This document shows, in pieces, positions 1 to 7,542 of a DNA stretch of 49,733 nucleotides. Position 1 is the stretch's first letter, and each line of letters opens with the position of its first letter. Location of the stretch: the IMG/VR virus record IMGVR_UViG_3300007516_000029, positions 1-49,733 of that record, one strand, 5' to 3'. Under the pieces are notes generated by a model that did no database searches, was not told the origin of the DNA, and saw only the letters and a program-made list of their open reading frames with translations. A program made the position numbers and the translations under genes. The stretch is from a virus.

Positions 1-39
1 AACTTCAAAATTACCATTTTTTTTATATTTAATTTTCAT
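1..39 (-). CDS. 5' end of an unknown gene, cut by the window edge
   Basis: Minus-strand reading from an ATG at 37-39 stays open to the window edge and gives MKIKYKKNGNFEV. It is preceded by a late-type promoter motif (53-62). Another ATG four bases upstream reaches a stop after four codons, so it is not the start. Only 13 residues are visible and no function can be given. It matters because it shows that a new transcription unit begins right after the truncated clp gene. Confidence 0.5.
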   Translation of the reverse strand, partial: MKIKYKKNGNFEV

Positions 40-41
40 AC

Positions 42-85
42 ATTTACTTTTCTTATAAATATATTCAATAGTAAGAAAAGTAAAT
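42..85. repeat. 14-bp perfect inverted repeat flanking a promoter motif
   Basis: The arm at 42-55 (ATTTACTTTTCTTA) is the exact reverse complement of the arm at 72-85, with a 16-base spacer that overlaps the late-type motif TATAAATAT. No T-run follows on either strand, so it does not look like an intrinsic terminator. It could be an operator around the promoter of the gene starting at 39, or an mRNA hairpin. The function is inferred. Confidence 0.6.
53..62 (-). promoter_or_regulatory. late-type promoter motif for the edge gene
   Basis: Minus-strand ATATTTATAA, 14 bases before the ATG at 39. It is one of about 17 orientation-consistent copies in the window and lies between the arms of a 14-bp inverted repeat. 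Confidence 0.5.
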
Positions 86-106
86 AATGAAGTGAAAAAA
101 AGTTAA

Positions 107-910
107 TTAGGTGTTGGTAAACGTATTTAATAAATTAGTTATTGTTGTTTTAAACACTTCTCCAGTCAAATCATTTCTCATAACTACTTCAGTATCAGAA
201 CAAATACACTTACCAACACCTGGTTCTCCAATCAATACTGGGTTATTCTTTTTTCTTCTTGATAGAATTTGGGAAAGACGTTTAATTTCTTGTGAACGAC
301 CAATAACTTGGTCAATCTTACCTTCCTCAACCGCTTTGGTGATGTCCCTACAGAAATTATCTAGTACTGGTGTAGCGTTTACCCCTTTCTTAATGGTGAT
401 TTTTTTGTTTGGTTTGTTACTCTCATAATCAAATCCATAATCTTCATCAGAAGAATCTTCATTTTTATTTCTCATCTCTCTTATCATTTCTTTAAAACTT
501 TTATAATTCACACCTAAATCGTATAGGACCTTAGTTGTTAATGTATTGTTAACAATAATTGACAACATTAAATGTCTAGTATCAATCATTGAATCACCTA
601 ACGTATCACACTCACTATCAACCGTGTTAAAAATTAATTTAGTTAAGTTACTAAATGGTCTTCTAATCTTTTTGGTTTGTGTTACTCTTGGTGTCATATC
701 TGACTTGAACGTGATTTCATATACTAAATCATATAATTTATTAACGTCAACACCCATTGCAATTAAAACGTCAACACATTGGTTGTTATTATCCCTTAGT
801 ATTGAAAGTGTTATGTGTTCTGGTGTGACATCAACATGGTCTAACTCTTTAGCTATGATGGCTGCATTACCGATTATTTTTTTGACCTTAGGTATAATTT
901 CTCTATTCAT
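107..910 (-). CDS. ClpC/ClpA-like AAA+ chaperone N-terminal part ending in an N-intein fragment
   Basis: Known family: ClpA/ClpC are hexameric AAA+ unfoldases that feed substrates to ClpP. The 267 residues contain a double Clp-N-like domain (about 1-145), an acidic and basic linker (about 146-180), and the start of the first AAA+ domain with [15 protein letters not shown] (202-216) and the P-loop GEPGVGK (228-234). Directly after the P-loop Lys the protein changes to [12 protein letters not shown], a canonical intein block A, and stops 33 residues later. The remaining AAA+ domain and the rest of the intein are absent from the next 106 bases, which instead hold a new promoter and gene start. 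P-loops are a favourite intein site. The fragment probably trans-splices with a C-terminal half encoded elsewhere. A dead remnant is the alternative. A host-type promoter lies immediately upstream and leaves a very short leader. Confidence 0.85.
   Translation of the reverse strand: MNREIIPKVKKIIGNAAIIAKELDHVDVTPEHITLSILRDNNNQCVDVLIAMGVDVNKLYDLVYEITFKSDMTPRVTQTKKIRRPFSNLTKLIFNTVDSECDTLGDSMIDTRHLMLSIIVNNTLTTKVLYDLGVNYKSFKEMIREMRNKNEDSSDEDYGFDYESNKPNKKITIKKGVNATPVLDNFCRDITKAVEEGKIDQVIGRSQEIKRLSQILSRRKKNNPVLIGEPGVGKCICSDTEVVMRNDLTGEVFKTTITNLLNTFTNT
110..208 (-). other. N-terminal fragment of a probable atypically split intein
   Basis: Residues 235-267 of the clp product. Cys235 would be the N-terminal splicing nucleophile. 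The block A pattern CxxxDTxV is followed by a short beta-rich stretch ([12 protein letters not shown]) and then the stop codon. At 33 residues it is far shorter than the N-halves of about 100 residues in DnaE-type split inteins, but it matches the size class of atypically split inteins known from phage metagenomes, such as AceL-TerL. No endonuclease or C-terminal block is visible in the window. Confidence 0.75.
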
Positions 911-918
911 AATTTCTC

Positions 919-950
919 CAAATATACTACATTATTTTTTATAAAACAAG
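919..950 (-). promoter_or_regulatory. Bacteroidota-type promoter for the clp gene
   Basis: Minus-strand -7 box TATATTTG at 919-926 and -33 box CTTG at 947-950, separated by 20 bases. The clp ATG is only nine bases after the -7 box, so the transcript is nearly leaderless. The -33 box abuts that of the divergent KTSC/thyA promoter. Confidence 0.65.
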
Positions 951-981
951 GTTGCTTTTAATAATAAATATTGTATATTTG
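951..981 (+). promoter_or_regulatory. Bacteroidota-type promoter for the KTSC/thyA unit
   Basis: -33-like GTTG at 951-954 and a perfect -7 box TATATTTG at 974-981, spaced 19 bases. It is back to back with the clp promoter, so the -33 boxes of the two divergent promoters are directly adjacent at 947-954. Confidence 0.65.
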
Positions 982-1020
982 TACAATAATAAAATAACAG
1001 TAAAAGTAAATCTTAAAAAT

Positions 1021-1476
1021 ATGCTATTAAACAAAACAGAAAAAGACGGAGTTATAAGTGCACACTATGATTCGACTAACATTCTAGCTTCTAAGTGGGA
1101 TGGTAAACACTTAACAGTAATATTCAAACATGGTGCATCATATACGTACAACGATGTATCTAGAACCGATTACACTAGATTTGAGTTGGCAGAAAGCCAA
1201 GGTGCGGTATTAAACGCTAAAATCAAAGCGTATAGTTTCACAAAAAATGATGGTGTTGATTCATCAGCAATTCTTAAAGAAATTGAGGATAATAAAGCAG
1301 CTAACTTAAAGAGATTCGAAGAGGGTATTGTGGAACAAATGAGGCTTATATCTTCTGCATATGAGGCTAATCCAGTGCTTACTAAGACTTCTTTAGAAAG
1401 ATTGGGTGAAATGCTTATCAAACACAGTGAAATGTCTGGAACCAAATCTGGATTAAAACTTTGTAAATGTGAATAA
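1021..1476 (+). CDS. KTSC-domain protein
   Basis: A 151-residue protein. The first half resembles the KTSC domain, a small fold of unknown role often found in phage and bacterial proteins: ILASKWDGKHLTVIFKHG, then YTYNDVSRTDYTRFELAES and a following Gly. The C-terminal half (about 75-151) is helical and charged, ending in a Cys-containing tail (LKLCKCE). The ATG at 1021 is chosen because an in-frame ATG at 952 lies upstream of the -7 promoter box and could not be transcribed from it. Its last eight bases overlap the start of thyA, so the two are probably translationally coupled. A nucleotide-metabolism or early role is possible from context only. Confidence 0.75.
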   Translation: MLLNKTEKDGVISAHYDSTNILASKWDGKHLTVIFKHGASYTYNDVSRTDYTRFELAESQGAVLNAKIKAYSFTKNDGVDSSAILKEIEDNKAANLKRFEEGIVEQMRLISSAYEANPVLTKTSLERLGEMLIKHSEMSGTKSGLKLCKCE

Positions 1477-2581
1477 TACTGATAAACCATATCAAGACCT
1501 TTTAAAAAGAATTCTTGATGAGGGTAAATTAAGGTGGGATAGGACTGGTACGGGTACTATCTCTATATTCTCTCATACCCTTGAGATGGACATGGCTGAT
1601 GGGTTTCCACTTCTTACAACAAAGAAGATGTTTACCAAGGGTATCATACATGAACTACTTTGGTTCCTTAAAGGGGATACCAATATACAGTACCTTGTTA
1701 AGAATGGGGTTAATATCTGGACACCAGATGCTTATAGAGAATATAAGAACTATGCTGGTAAATTAGAAGAACCAGATTATGATGTTCATATTGACAACCC
1801 AAATGAAAATAGGGTTCGATTAATGACAATTGAAGAGTTTGGTGATAGAATTAAAACTGATGATAAGTTTGCAAAGACATACGGTAAATTAGGTCCAGTT
1901 TATGGTAAGCAATGGGTTAATTGGGGTGTAGTTGATAGAGTACCAAGTGGATGGCATCATGGTGCACCTACGGGTTATAAAGATATTGGTATTAACCAAA
2001 TACAACAAGCTATAGACACCCTTAACAATAATCCAGAATCACGTAGAATTATGGTATCAGCGTGGAATGTAGGTGAAATCTCAGAAATGGCACTCCCACC
2101 TTGTCATTGGGCATTTGAATTATATACTGAGGAATTGACATTAGAAGAAAGATTTAAAATAAAATACCCTGATGGTAGTTTTTATGCTTTTTTTAATAAT
2201 CCTATATATCCTTACAAGACAGCACATGATTATTTAAATAGTGATAATACACCAACAAGAAGGTTATCACTTAAGTGGCATCAACGTTCCGTTGATACAT
2301 TTTTAGGTCTTCCTTTCAATATTGCATCATATGGTTTTTTATTACATATGTTAGCACAACAAACCAATATGGTAGTTGGAACACTTATTGGTGATTTGAC
2401 TAATGTACATATTTACAAGAACCATATTGACCAATGTAAAGAACAGATTGGCAGAGAGCCTTTTGCGTTAGCCAAATTGGAACTTAAAAAAGGTAAAGAT
2501 ATTTTTTCATATAGTTATGATGATTTTAAGATTGATAATTACATATCTCACGATTCAATAAAAGGTGAAATATCTGTGTAA
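1469..2581 (+). CDS. thyA: Thymidylate synthase (ThyA type)
   Basis: Converts dUMP to dTMP with methylene-tetrahydrofolate and so supplies thymidine for phage DNA. Clear ThyA signatures are present: RTGTGTISIFSH near residue 25, FPLLTTKK near 46, ELLWFLKGDTN near 63, and YGKQW. The active-site loop ALPPCHW has the catalytic cysteine at residue 212. Further on come LSLKWHQRSVD, LPFNIASYGFLLHMLAQQ and GDLTNVHIYKNH. At 370 residues it is longer than the roughly 264-residue E. coli enzyme. Extra segments lie between about 95 and 140 and after about 222 (ELTLEERFKIKYPDG and following). It starts with GTG at 1469, overlapping the KTSC gene by eight bases, and no better start exists in frame. It is the last gene before a strong terminator. 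dUTPase (41045-41629) makes its substrate. Confidence 0.96.
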   Translation: MNNTDKPYQDLLKRILDEGKLRWDRTGTGTISIFSHTLEMDMADGFPLLTTKKMFTKGIIHELLWFLKGDTNIQYLVKNGVNIWTPDAYREYKNYAGKLEEPDYDVHIDNPNENRVRLMTIEEFGDRIKTDDKFAKTYGKLGPVYGKQWVNWGVVDRVPSGWHHGAPTGYKDIGINQIQQAIDTLNNNPESRRIMVSAWNVGEISEMALPPCHWAFELYTEELTLEERFKIKYPDGSFYAFFNNPIYPYKTAHDYLNSDNTPTRRLSLKWHQRSVDTFLGLPFNIASYGFLLHMLAQQTNMVVGTLIGDLTNVHIYKNHIDQCKEQIGREPFALAKLELKKGKDIFSYSYDDFKIDNYISHDSIKGEISV

Positions 2582-2653
2582 GTTACGTATTCATAATACC
2601 AAATGATAAAAAATTACAATAACGAAACAGAAGTTAACCACACAAAGATAACT

Positions 2654-2679
2654 AAAGCATCCTAAATGGATGCTTTTTT
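2654..2679 (+). terminator. intrinsic terminator after thyA
   Basis: Stem AAAGCATCC / GGATGCTTT with a five-base loop (TAAAT), running into a T-run. It ends the KTSC-thyA unit. Confidence 0.85.
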
Positions 2680-2690
2680 GTTATATCTGA

Positions 2691-2700
2691 ATATTTATAA
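2691..2700 (+). promoter_or_regulatory. late-type promoter motif
   Basis: ATATTTATAA, 30 bases before the ATG at 2731 and directly after the thyA terminator. Confidence 0.5.
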
Positions 2701-2730
2701 TTATAATACGTTAATTTAAAACTAAATCAT

Positions 2731-2982
2731 ATGCCATTACAAAACGGAATAAATTCAATTATACATACTGCGACTCTTGCTGACGTTACGGGGTTCACAT
2801 ACTCTAAGGTATATGCTGGTGCAGCTGCAACACCAACCATCAATGGAACAGTAACTACAATGGCTGCTGGTTCTACAATTGATATATTGGTAAGAAGTAT
2901 TAGTCCAACTGCAAATGTGTTTGTTATAGGTGATAAAGCTAATACTACAGACCCAGGTAGAACTACTGGTATAATTTTATAA
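2731..2982 (+). CDS. Small unknown protein, probably virion-associated
   Basis: An 83-residue protein rich in Thr, Ala, Gly and Ile with alternating hydrophobic and small residues (TINGTVTTMAAGSTIDILV). This looks like an all-beta structural protein. It has no signal peptide, membrane segment or catalytic motif. It is the first gene behind its own late-type motif and sits upstream of the head-protein block, so a small virion or decoration protein is a reasonable guess, but I do not recognise a family. Confidence 0.6.
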   Translation: MPLQNGINSIIHTATLADVTGFTYSKVYAGAAATPTINGTVTTMAAGSTIDILVRSISPTANVFVIGDKANTTDPGRTTGIIL

Positions 2983-2998
2983 CTTTAAAGAATTTACT

Positions 2999-3010
2999 AA
3001 TATTTATATA
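2999..3010 (+). promoter_or_regulatory. late-type promoter motif
   Basis: AATATTTATATA, 13 bases before the ATG at 3024. Confidence 0.5.
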
Positions 3011-3023
3011 AAAAGATTAATAT

Positions 3024-3827
3024 ATGAAAAACATGAATATAAGACCAACTGGTATAAAAGGTAACGAGAAGATAAATCGTATTAAAGAACTTATGAATGT
3101 AACTCTAATCAAAGAGGGTGTTGATAGGTCAACCGAGGTTATTACTAAGTTAGGTCCAGATGGTAAGGCTTACGCTATCGTTAAAGAGAATAGTGAGTAT
3201 TACATTAAAGTGTCTAACAAAACAACTGACCTTGTAATGGAAGACTTTCAATATATTGGTGGTCTTAAGAATAAAAAAAGTGAAGCTTACCATTCTTACT
3301 CAGAAGCATCTAAGCAATTGAATATGAAATTCATTGGTTTAGCTGAGTCTAGTGAGGATAAGGTTTTCAACATACTTAGAAATGATAATCTTTTAAGAGA
3401 ATCAGTTGAAAACGATGGTACTAGTACTAAAGAAGATAAAAAAACTTCTGGTGATAACTTAGCTTCTGGAAAAGCTGATGATTTTACCAAAGCAACTGCT
3501 GATGGAACAAAAGACGGTAACAAAGGTTCTCATTCTGAGAAACATGTTATGGAAGATGTTGAAATGAGTGAAGAAGAATCTTACATTGATGAGATGCTTG
3601 ACCCAGTTGGTAAAGAAGATGGTGATGTCAACAACGATGGTGAAGAAGATGACCAAGATGATTACATCAAAAACAAAAGAATTAGCATTTCTAAAGCAAT
3701 GAACGAAATGGATGATATTATTGAGTCAGTTACTAATAAGACTGGTGATAAAGTCAACGAATTCTTAACATCACTTACAGAATCAGAACTGAATAACCTT
3801 GTAAACAGGTTAAAAAAAAAAGACTAA
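3024..3827 (+). CDS. Unknown head-associated protein, zero-frame product of a probable frameshift pair
   Basis: A 267-residue protein. The N-terminal domain (about 1-110) is mixed alpha/beta, with GPDGKAYAIVKENSEYYIKV followed by an SEAYHSYSEASKQL segment. An acidic low-complexity linker follows (about 130-215, rich in D, E, G and K), and then a helical end (about 220-263). Residues 29-32 (IKEG) match the (L/I)xE-G/A/S cleavage pattern of T4-type prohead proteases. The gene ends at LKKKD two codons after an A10 run (3812-3821). The -1 frame is open across the run and continues for 380 more codons without a nearby ATG, so a 643-residue frameshifted product is likely. I do not recognise a family. 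An internal head or core protein is inferred. Confidence 0.7.
   Translation: MKNMNIRPTGIKGNEKINRIKELMNVTLIKEGVDRSTEVITKLGPDGKAYAIVKENSEYYIKVSNKTTDLVMEDFQYIGGLKNKKSEAYHSYSEASKQLNMKFIGLAESSEDKVFNILRNDNLLRESVENDGTSTKEDKKTSGDNLASGKADDFTKATADGTKDGNKGSHSEKHVMEDVEMSEEESYIDEMLDPVGKEDGDVNNDGEEDDQDDYIKNKRISISKAMNEMDDIIESVTNKTGDKVNEFLTSLTESELNNLVNRLKKKD
3812..3821 (+). promoter_or_regulatory. A10 slippery run, probable -1 frameshift site
   Basis: Ten consecutive adenines read in zero frame as TTA AAA AAA AAA GAC TAA. A -1 slip continues as AAA AAA AAA AGA CTA ACT GAG and joins the open frame that ends at 4954. It could be ribosomal or polymerase slippage. A homopolymer assembly error is the main alternative. 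Confidence 0.6.
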
Positions 3828-4954
3828 CTGAGACTAAATCAGATGGGATATCTACTGGTCTTTTTCAAGACGAGGAAGAATCATATAATATAGAAGAAAC
3901 TAAATACGTGTTGAAGGGCAGTGCCCCTTCAACCGATTCTTCATTTGATGCTGGTGCCAAATCATTCGATGAGCCAGAGGAAGAAGATATCAATGGACTA
4001 GATGATTTTGAAGATGTTGCACCAGAAGAAGGTGGAGCGGAGAAACCATTTGATGACGAACCATTTGATGCTGGTGTTGAGGCTGATGAAGATACAGACC
4101 CAGCAAAATTCATACAACAACTTTCTGGGAAATTAGGGCAGTCTCTAAGGCAATATACGGAAGATGAAGGTCAACCAGATTTTGACTTAGAGAAATTTGC
4201 AATTAATTCGGTTATTTCTGCAACACACACTGGCGAAATGGATAAAGGTGACCAAAGAGATATTATTAACAAAGTTAAGGGTTCTAGTAACGATGAAGAA
4301 GATAAAGAAGATACAGACATAGATATCGAAGATGGTGGAGTAGATGGTTTAGATTTAGAAGATGAACCAGTAGAGGAAATAGTTGAAGAACTTCCATTAA
4401 ATAATACAGATGTTCCAGTTGATGTATTATCACCAGAAATGGGTGGTATGGTTACTGGGTGTCAACCAGAAGCACAAATCGATGCTGAGGCTGTTAATAT
4501 ATTAAAAGATATCGCTGAGTTGCAAGAGTCAAAAAAATACAGTACCTTTGTGGATACTAAAAAATTGATTAAAGATTTAAGACTTATGGAGAACACAGAA
4601 CCAACTATTCAACCAATCACAAGACCAGATGTTAAACCAGCTAGACCTATGAGGGAGACTGATAGACCATTCCTTCCTAAAAGAAAGGATAAGGTTAATC
4701 CTAGACCTAAGGCTAACATGAACGAAATTGGTGGAATGTCCACAGTTGAGTTTGATGGGAAACAAGTTGACATTAAATCTCTTAGTATTGAAGGGGTTGA
4801 TAAAATAGATTATCCAGATTTTGTAGATGCTTTCTTTAACCATGGTGAATATGCTGATGGTATGGAAATGTCAGATATTGAATTAGAGAAATTCACAGAA
4901 GAAAATGGTGAATTATTAAACGAATTAATTTTCGATAGACAATTATATATGTAA
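3812..4954 (+). CDS. C-terminal extension of the 3024 protein reached by a -1 frameshift
   Basis: An open frame of about 380 codons whose upstream reading stays open back through the A10 run. The first possible start codon is a GTG at 3908, inside obviously coding acidic sequence, and no ATG occurs until well into the protein. Expression as the tail of the 3024 gene is therefore more likely than independent translation. It is highly acidic (PEEEDINGLDDFED; EDKEDTDIDIEDGG), and a Pro/Arg-rich segment follows (RPDVKPARPMRETDRP). The final part (about the last 80 residues) is folded-looking: MSTVEFDGKQVDIKSLSIEG, then VDAFFNHGEYADGMEMS. It ends one base before the next start, in a tight gene string. 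The family is unknown. Confidence 0.65.
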   Translation, partial: KKKRLTETKSDGISTGLFQDEEESYNIEETKYVLKGSAPSTDSSFDAGAKSFDEPEEEDINGLDDFEDVAPEEGGAEKPFDDEPFDAGVEADEDTDPAKFIQQLSGKLGQSLRQYTEDEGQPDFDLEKFAINSVISATHTGEMDKGDQRDIINKVKGSSNDEEDKEDTDIDIEDGGVDGLDLEDEPVEEIVEELPLNNTDVPVDVLSPEMGGMVTGCQPEAQIDAEAVNILKDIAELQESKKYSTFVDTKKLIKDLRLMENTEPTIQPITRPDVKPARPMRETDRPFLPKRKDKVNPRPKANMNEIGGMSTVEFDGKQVDIKSLSIEGVDKIDYPDFVDAFFNHGEYADGMEMSDIELEKFTEENGELLNELIFDRQLYM

Positions 4955-4955
4955 G

Positions 4956-5387
4956 ATGAAAGATTTGTTTTTAATTTATATCAATGTTATCGGTAAAGAC
5001 TGGAAGGGAATTAACTTGTATGAGTTTATATTCTCAGAAAGTAAAGAAAATATTGATGGTGATGATTGGGATGCAATACCAGCTTCTGGTAGGCCAAGTG
5101 CACCACATGAGGAACATGTACAAAAGGTTGGTAGATTAACAACGGAAGATTTTAGTTTACATGTTATTCAAGAAAGTGATTCATTTTCAGTATGGGATGC
5201 TGTTGATGGTGTTATCGCACTAGGGTGGGAAAACATGGATGATTATGAAGAATACCCAGAAACGAGATTGGCGTTTCATTTCGGGGAAGATATAAAGACC
5301 GTGGAGGCTAAACTTTACGCACACGACCTAATACTAGAATACAAAAAAGAGACAAATGGAAAACTCAAAAAAGAAGATACTGAATAA
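4956..5387 (+). CDS. Unknown 143-residue protein
   Basis: It starts one base after the preceding stop, so translational coupling is likely. The sequence looks globular and acidic: N-terminal hydrophobic strand (LFLIYINVIGKDW), aromatic central region (SDSFSVWDAVDGVIALGWEN) and a helical charged end (KTVEAKLYAHDLILEYKKE). It has no signal peptide or catalytic motif. Its last 32 bases overlap the next gene. The location among probable head-internal proteins suggests a virion or assembly role. I do not recognise a family. Confidence 0.65.
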   Translation: MKDLFLIYINVIGKDWKGINLYEFIFSESKENIDGDDWDAIPASGRPSAPHEEHVQKVGRLTTEDFSLHVIQESDSFSVWDAVDGVIALGWENMDDYEEYPETRLAFHFGEDIKTVEAKLYAHDLILEYKKETNGKLKKEDTE

Positions 5388-6216
5388 ATTAAACGAAGGT
5401 AACGATAAAGCTGAAATGCAAAGAACCTTTGATGAAAGATTGCGTGATGCAGAAGATGTTGTTAAAACCTCTATGGGGTCTGATATGGCACCAGAAGATG
5501 TTAAAGATATCGCTGGTAGATTGGCTACAGAATCAGTTGAAAGTGGGGGGTTCAATCCAGTTGTTCAATATCATAGTGATAGAACAGATGAAACACCATT
5601 TATGATAAACGGTACTAAATGGCAATATGTCAACGCAATTTACCCAGACGGTAAAAAAGATATTGGTGTTTACAGATATGGTCATGATTTGGCTTATGAT
5701 TTCAAATGGTTTATGGATAATGTTGTTGGTAAACTTAAAAATGCTACCGAAGGAAAGGTGGTTGAAACTAATCAAGAAAGTACTGGTGAAGACTACGGAG
5801 ATGTAGGTATGCAAGACTTAGAGGTTGGTGCTGATAAGTATGATGAATATAGAGCACTTATGGCACAATTGGCTGCTGAGGAAGGTGGTGAACAAGAAGC
5901 TAGAGTTATGGAAACTGATGACCAAGAACAAACTAATGACCCAGTTAAACTTAAGAATGATGTTGCTAAACTGATGAGTAAATTAGATATGTCTTCAATT
6001 GCACCATATTTAGCTAAGATTGATAACCCTACCGAACAAGCTGAGGTTATTGCACAATTTGCTGAAAAGATTGGTGTTCCTAAGGGTAAATTAAGTTCGG
6101 TGGTTTCACAACTTAAAACTGTTGCTGAGGGTGTTAAAATGACTAAGAATAAACTAATTGAAACTGTTACTGGTAGAAAGGTAATAAAAACAATTAAAGT
6201 AAAAGATATTAAGTAA
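5356..6216 (+). CDS. Unknown protein, probably head-internal
   Basis: A 286-residue protein that begins MENSKKKILNKLNEGND. LNE-G at residues 12-15 fits the prohead-protease cleavage pattern seen in several neighbours. The middle contains a small aromatic domain (FMINGTKWQYVNAIYPDGKK, then YRYGHDLAYDFKWFMDNVV, about 75-125). An acidic linker rich in E and G follows (about 130-190), then a helical C-terminal domain (about 195-286). It overlaps the upstream gene by 32 bases and the downstream gene by one base (TAATG), which suggests coupled translation. I do not recognise a family. An internal virion role is inferred from context and the cleavage-like site. Confidence 0.7.
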   Translation: MENSKKKILNKLNEGNDKAEMQRTFDERLRDAEDVVKTSMGSDMAPEDVKDIAGRLATESVESGGFNPVVQYHSDRTDETPFMINGTKWQYVNAIYPDGKKDIGVYRYGHDLAYDFKWFMDNVVGKLKNATEGKVVETNQESTGEDYGDVGMQDLEVGADKYDEYRALMAQLAAEEGGEQEARVMETDDQEQTNDPVKLKNDVAKLMSKLDMSSIAPYLAKIDNPTEQAEVIAQFAEKIGVPKGKLSSVVSQLKTVAEGVKMTKNKLIETVTGRKVIKTIKVKDIK

Positions 6217-7466
6217 TGGACTATAGAAAATTAGCAAAAAAATCATTGGATGAGGCGACAAAACCTAAAAAGGTTATTAATGAGCGTATCACCTATTCTG
6301 AGGGTCATAGCGAAAGAATGGACCCACAGCTTGAAAGAGAGTTGAGGGAAAGAAAGCATTCGTTGGGTGACCATCCTATTTTTCCAGAGGGTGACGAAAA
6401 GACATTTGAACAAAAAATTATGGGTGAAAGGTTTGATGATGTAATGAAAAATTACAAAGCAAAATTTGATGTTTCAACTATCAATAATGATGAGGTTATG
6501 AATGGTCAAATGGGTATGGTTTATGAATGTATGGAAATGGAATCTACTCATAAAAAAGAACTAGAAGAACTAGCGGTTAAAATGATTAGAGATGAATATA
6601 ATATTTCAGAGGATGTTGTTGAAATCATCGCAGAATTAACTGATAAGATTAGTCTTGAAGGAACTAGTAAAAATGAACTCCCAACAATGGTTGAAGTTGA
6701 ATTTGATAACCATAATTCAATAGCTGATGCCAACGCAAATGTATATAAAAGAAGATTTCTTAATGCAATGACACAAGGTGCTGCTAAGAAGTCATCACAT
6801 ATGTTCCATATGGTTGATAAAGAACTTTCGGCAATGGACCCAAGACTTACCACAAAATACGGTAAATTAATGGCTGCGGCTGATTACTGTTATTATGTTG
6901 TTCCAGACATGCACGATGTAATTGAGACTAATGAAGATGGGTTACATGTAGGTAAGACTGTAACTGGTGGTATTGTTAGAGTGACGTTGCCAACAGAAGA
7001 AAACCCTAAGTGTCAGATTCATGCACAAGGTATGGTTTTCCCAGTACTTATCCATGAATTGGTTAAGGGTGTTATGGAGATACTTTCAGCACATGGTCTT
7101 CCAGAAGATGAGAAGATTGCAGAATACGTTATTGGTAAATCAGATTTCCTAGCAGCTGAACCATGGGATATGAGGTTAGGACCAGCAATATGGGATAGAT
7201 TCACAAGGTTGATTAAGGGTGATGATTTTGGATTAAAACATAATGTTTATTCTGAATTGGCTGCACTACCAGTTAAAGAGTTTAATCATAAGATGAGAGA
7301 AATTATGGCTGGGACTAAAGCTGGTCAGCAAATCATCAACGATATTGTTGAGAATTGTAAAAAACGAATCCAAGAAGATGGGTATCGTGATGAAATTGGG
7401 GATGATGATTCAGATGGATTTTCACTCAACGATTTAGATGATATCGATATAAACGAACTACTATAA
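6216..7466 (+). CDS. Unknown 416-residue protein, probably head-internal
   Basis: It begins MDYRKLAKKSLDEATKPKK. LDE-A at residues 11-14 is a good match to the (L/I)xE-small cleavage site. Most of the protein is predicted helical with conserved-looking aromatic patches (YGKLMAAADYCYYVVPDMHD). A segment rich in hydrophobics follows (GMVFPVLIHELVKGVMEILS, about 270-289), and the tail is very acidic (DDDSDGFSLNDLDDIDINELL). The HELVK stretch resembles the start of a zincin motif, but the second histidine is missing, so I do not call a protease. It is the last gene before a terminator and lies directly upstream of the terminase unit. The family is unknown. Confidence 0.7.
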   Translation: MDYRKLAKKSLDEATKPKKVINERITYSEGHSERMDPQLERELRERKHSLGDHPIFPEGDEKTFEQKIMGERFDDVMKNYKAKFDVSTINNDEVMNGQMGMVYECMEMESTHKKELEELAVKMIRDEYNISEDVVEIIAELTDKISLEGTSKNELPTMVEVEFDNHNSIADANANVYKRRFLNAMTQGAAKKSSHMFHMVDKELSAMDPRLTTKYGKLMAAADYCYYVVPDMHDVIETNEDGLHVGKTVTGGIVRVTLPTEENPKCQIHAQGMVFPVLIHELVKGVMEILSAHGLPEDEKIAEYVIGKSDFLAAEPWDMRLGPAIWDRFTRLIKGDDFGLKHNVYSELAALPVKEFNHKMREIMAGTKAGQQIINDIVENCKKRIQEDGYRDEIGDDDSDGFSLNDLDDIDINELL

Positions 7467-7470
7467 AAGA

Positions 7471-7495
7471 AAGCCTCACATTGTGGGGCTTTTTT
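7471..7495 (+). terminator. intrinsic terminator before the terminase unit
   Basis: Nine-pair stem AAGCCTCAC / GTGGGGCTT with loop ATT, followed by a T-run. It closes the 2731-7466 gene string. Confidence 0.85.
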
Positions 7496-7522
7496 GTTTT
7501 TAAGCCATTTAGCTTTTTACGC

Positions 7523-7532
7523 ATATTTATAT
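7523..7532 (+). promoter_or_regulatory. late-type promoter motif for terminase
   Basis: ATATTTATAT, 10 bases before the ATG at 7543 and directly after a terminator. Confidence 0.55.
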
Positions 7533-7542
7533 AGAAAAGAAT

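Noticed and set aside
911-920. GGAG before the clp start, resembling a Shine-Dalgarno site
   Set aside because: It immediately follows the -7 box and would be at or upstream of the transcript start. Almost no other gene here has such a site.
952-1020. Upstream ATG extending the KTSC gene by 23 residues
   Set aside because: The -7 promoter box at 974-981 lies downstream of this ATG, so a transcript from it would not contain the codon. The first 23 residues also look non-coding.
6216-7466. HELVK in the 416-residue protein as a zinc protease motif
   Set aside because: The second histidine of HExxH is missing (HELVK) and there is no other protease signature.
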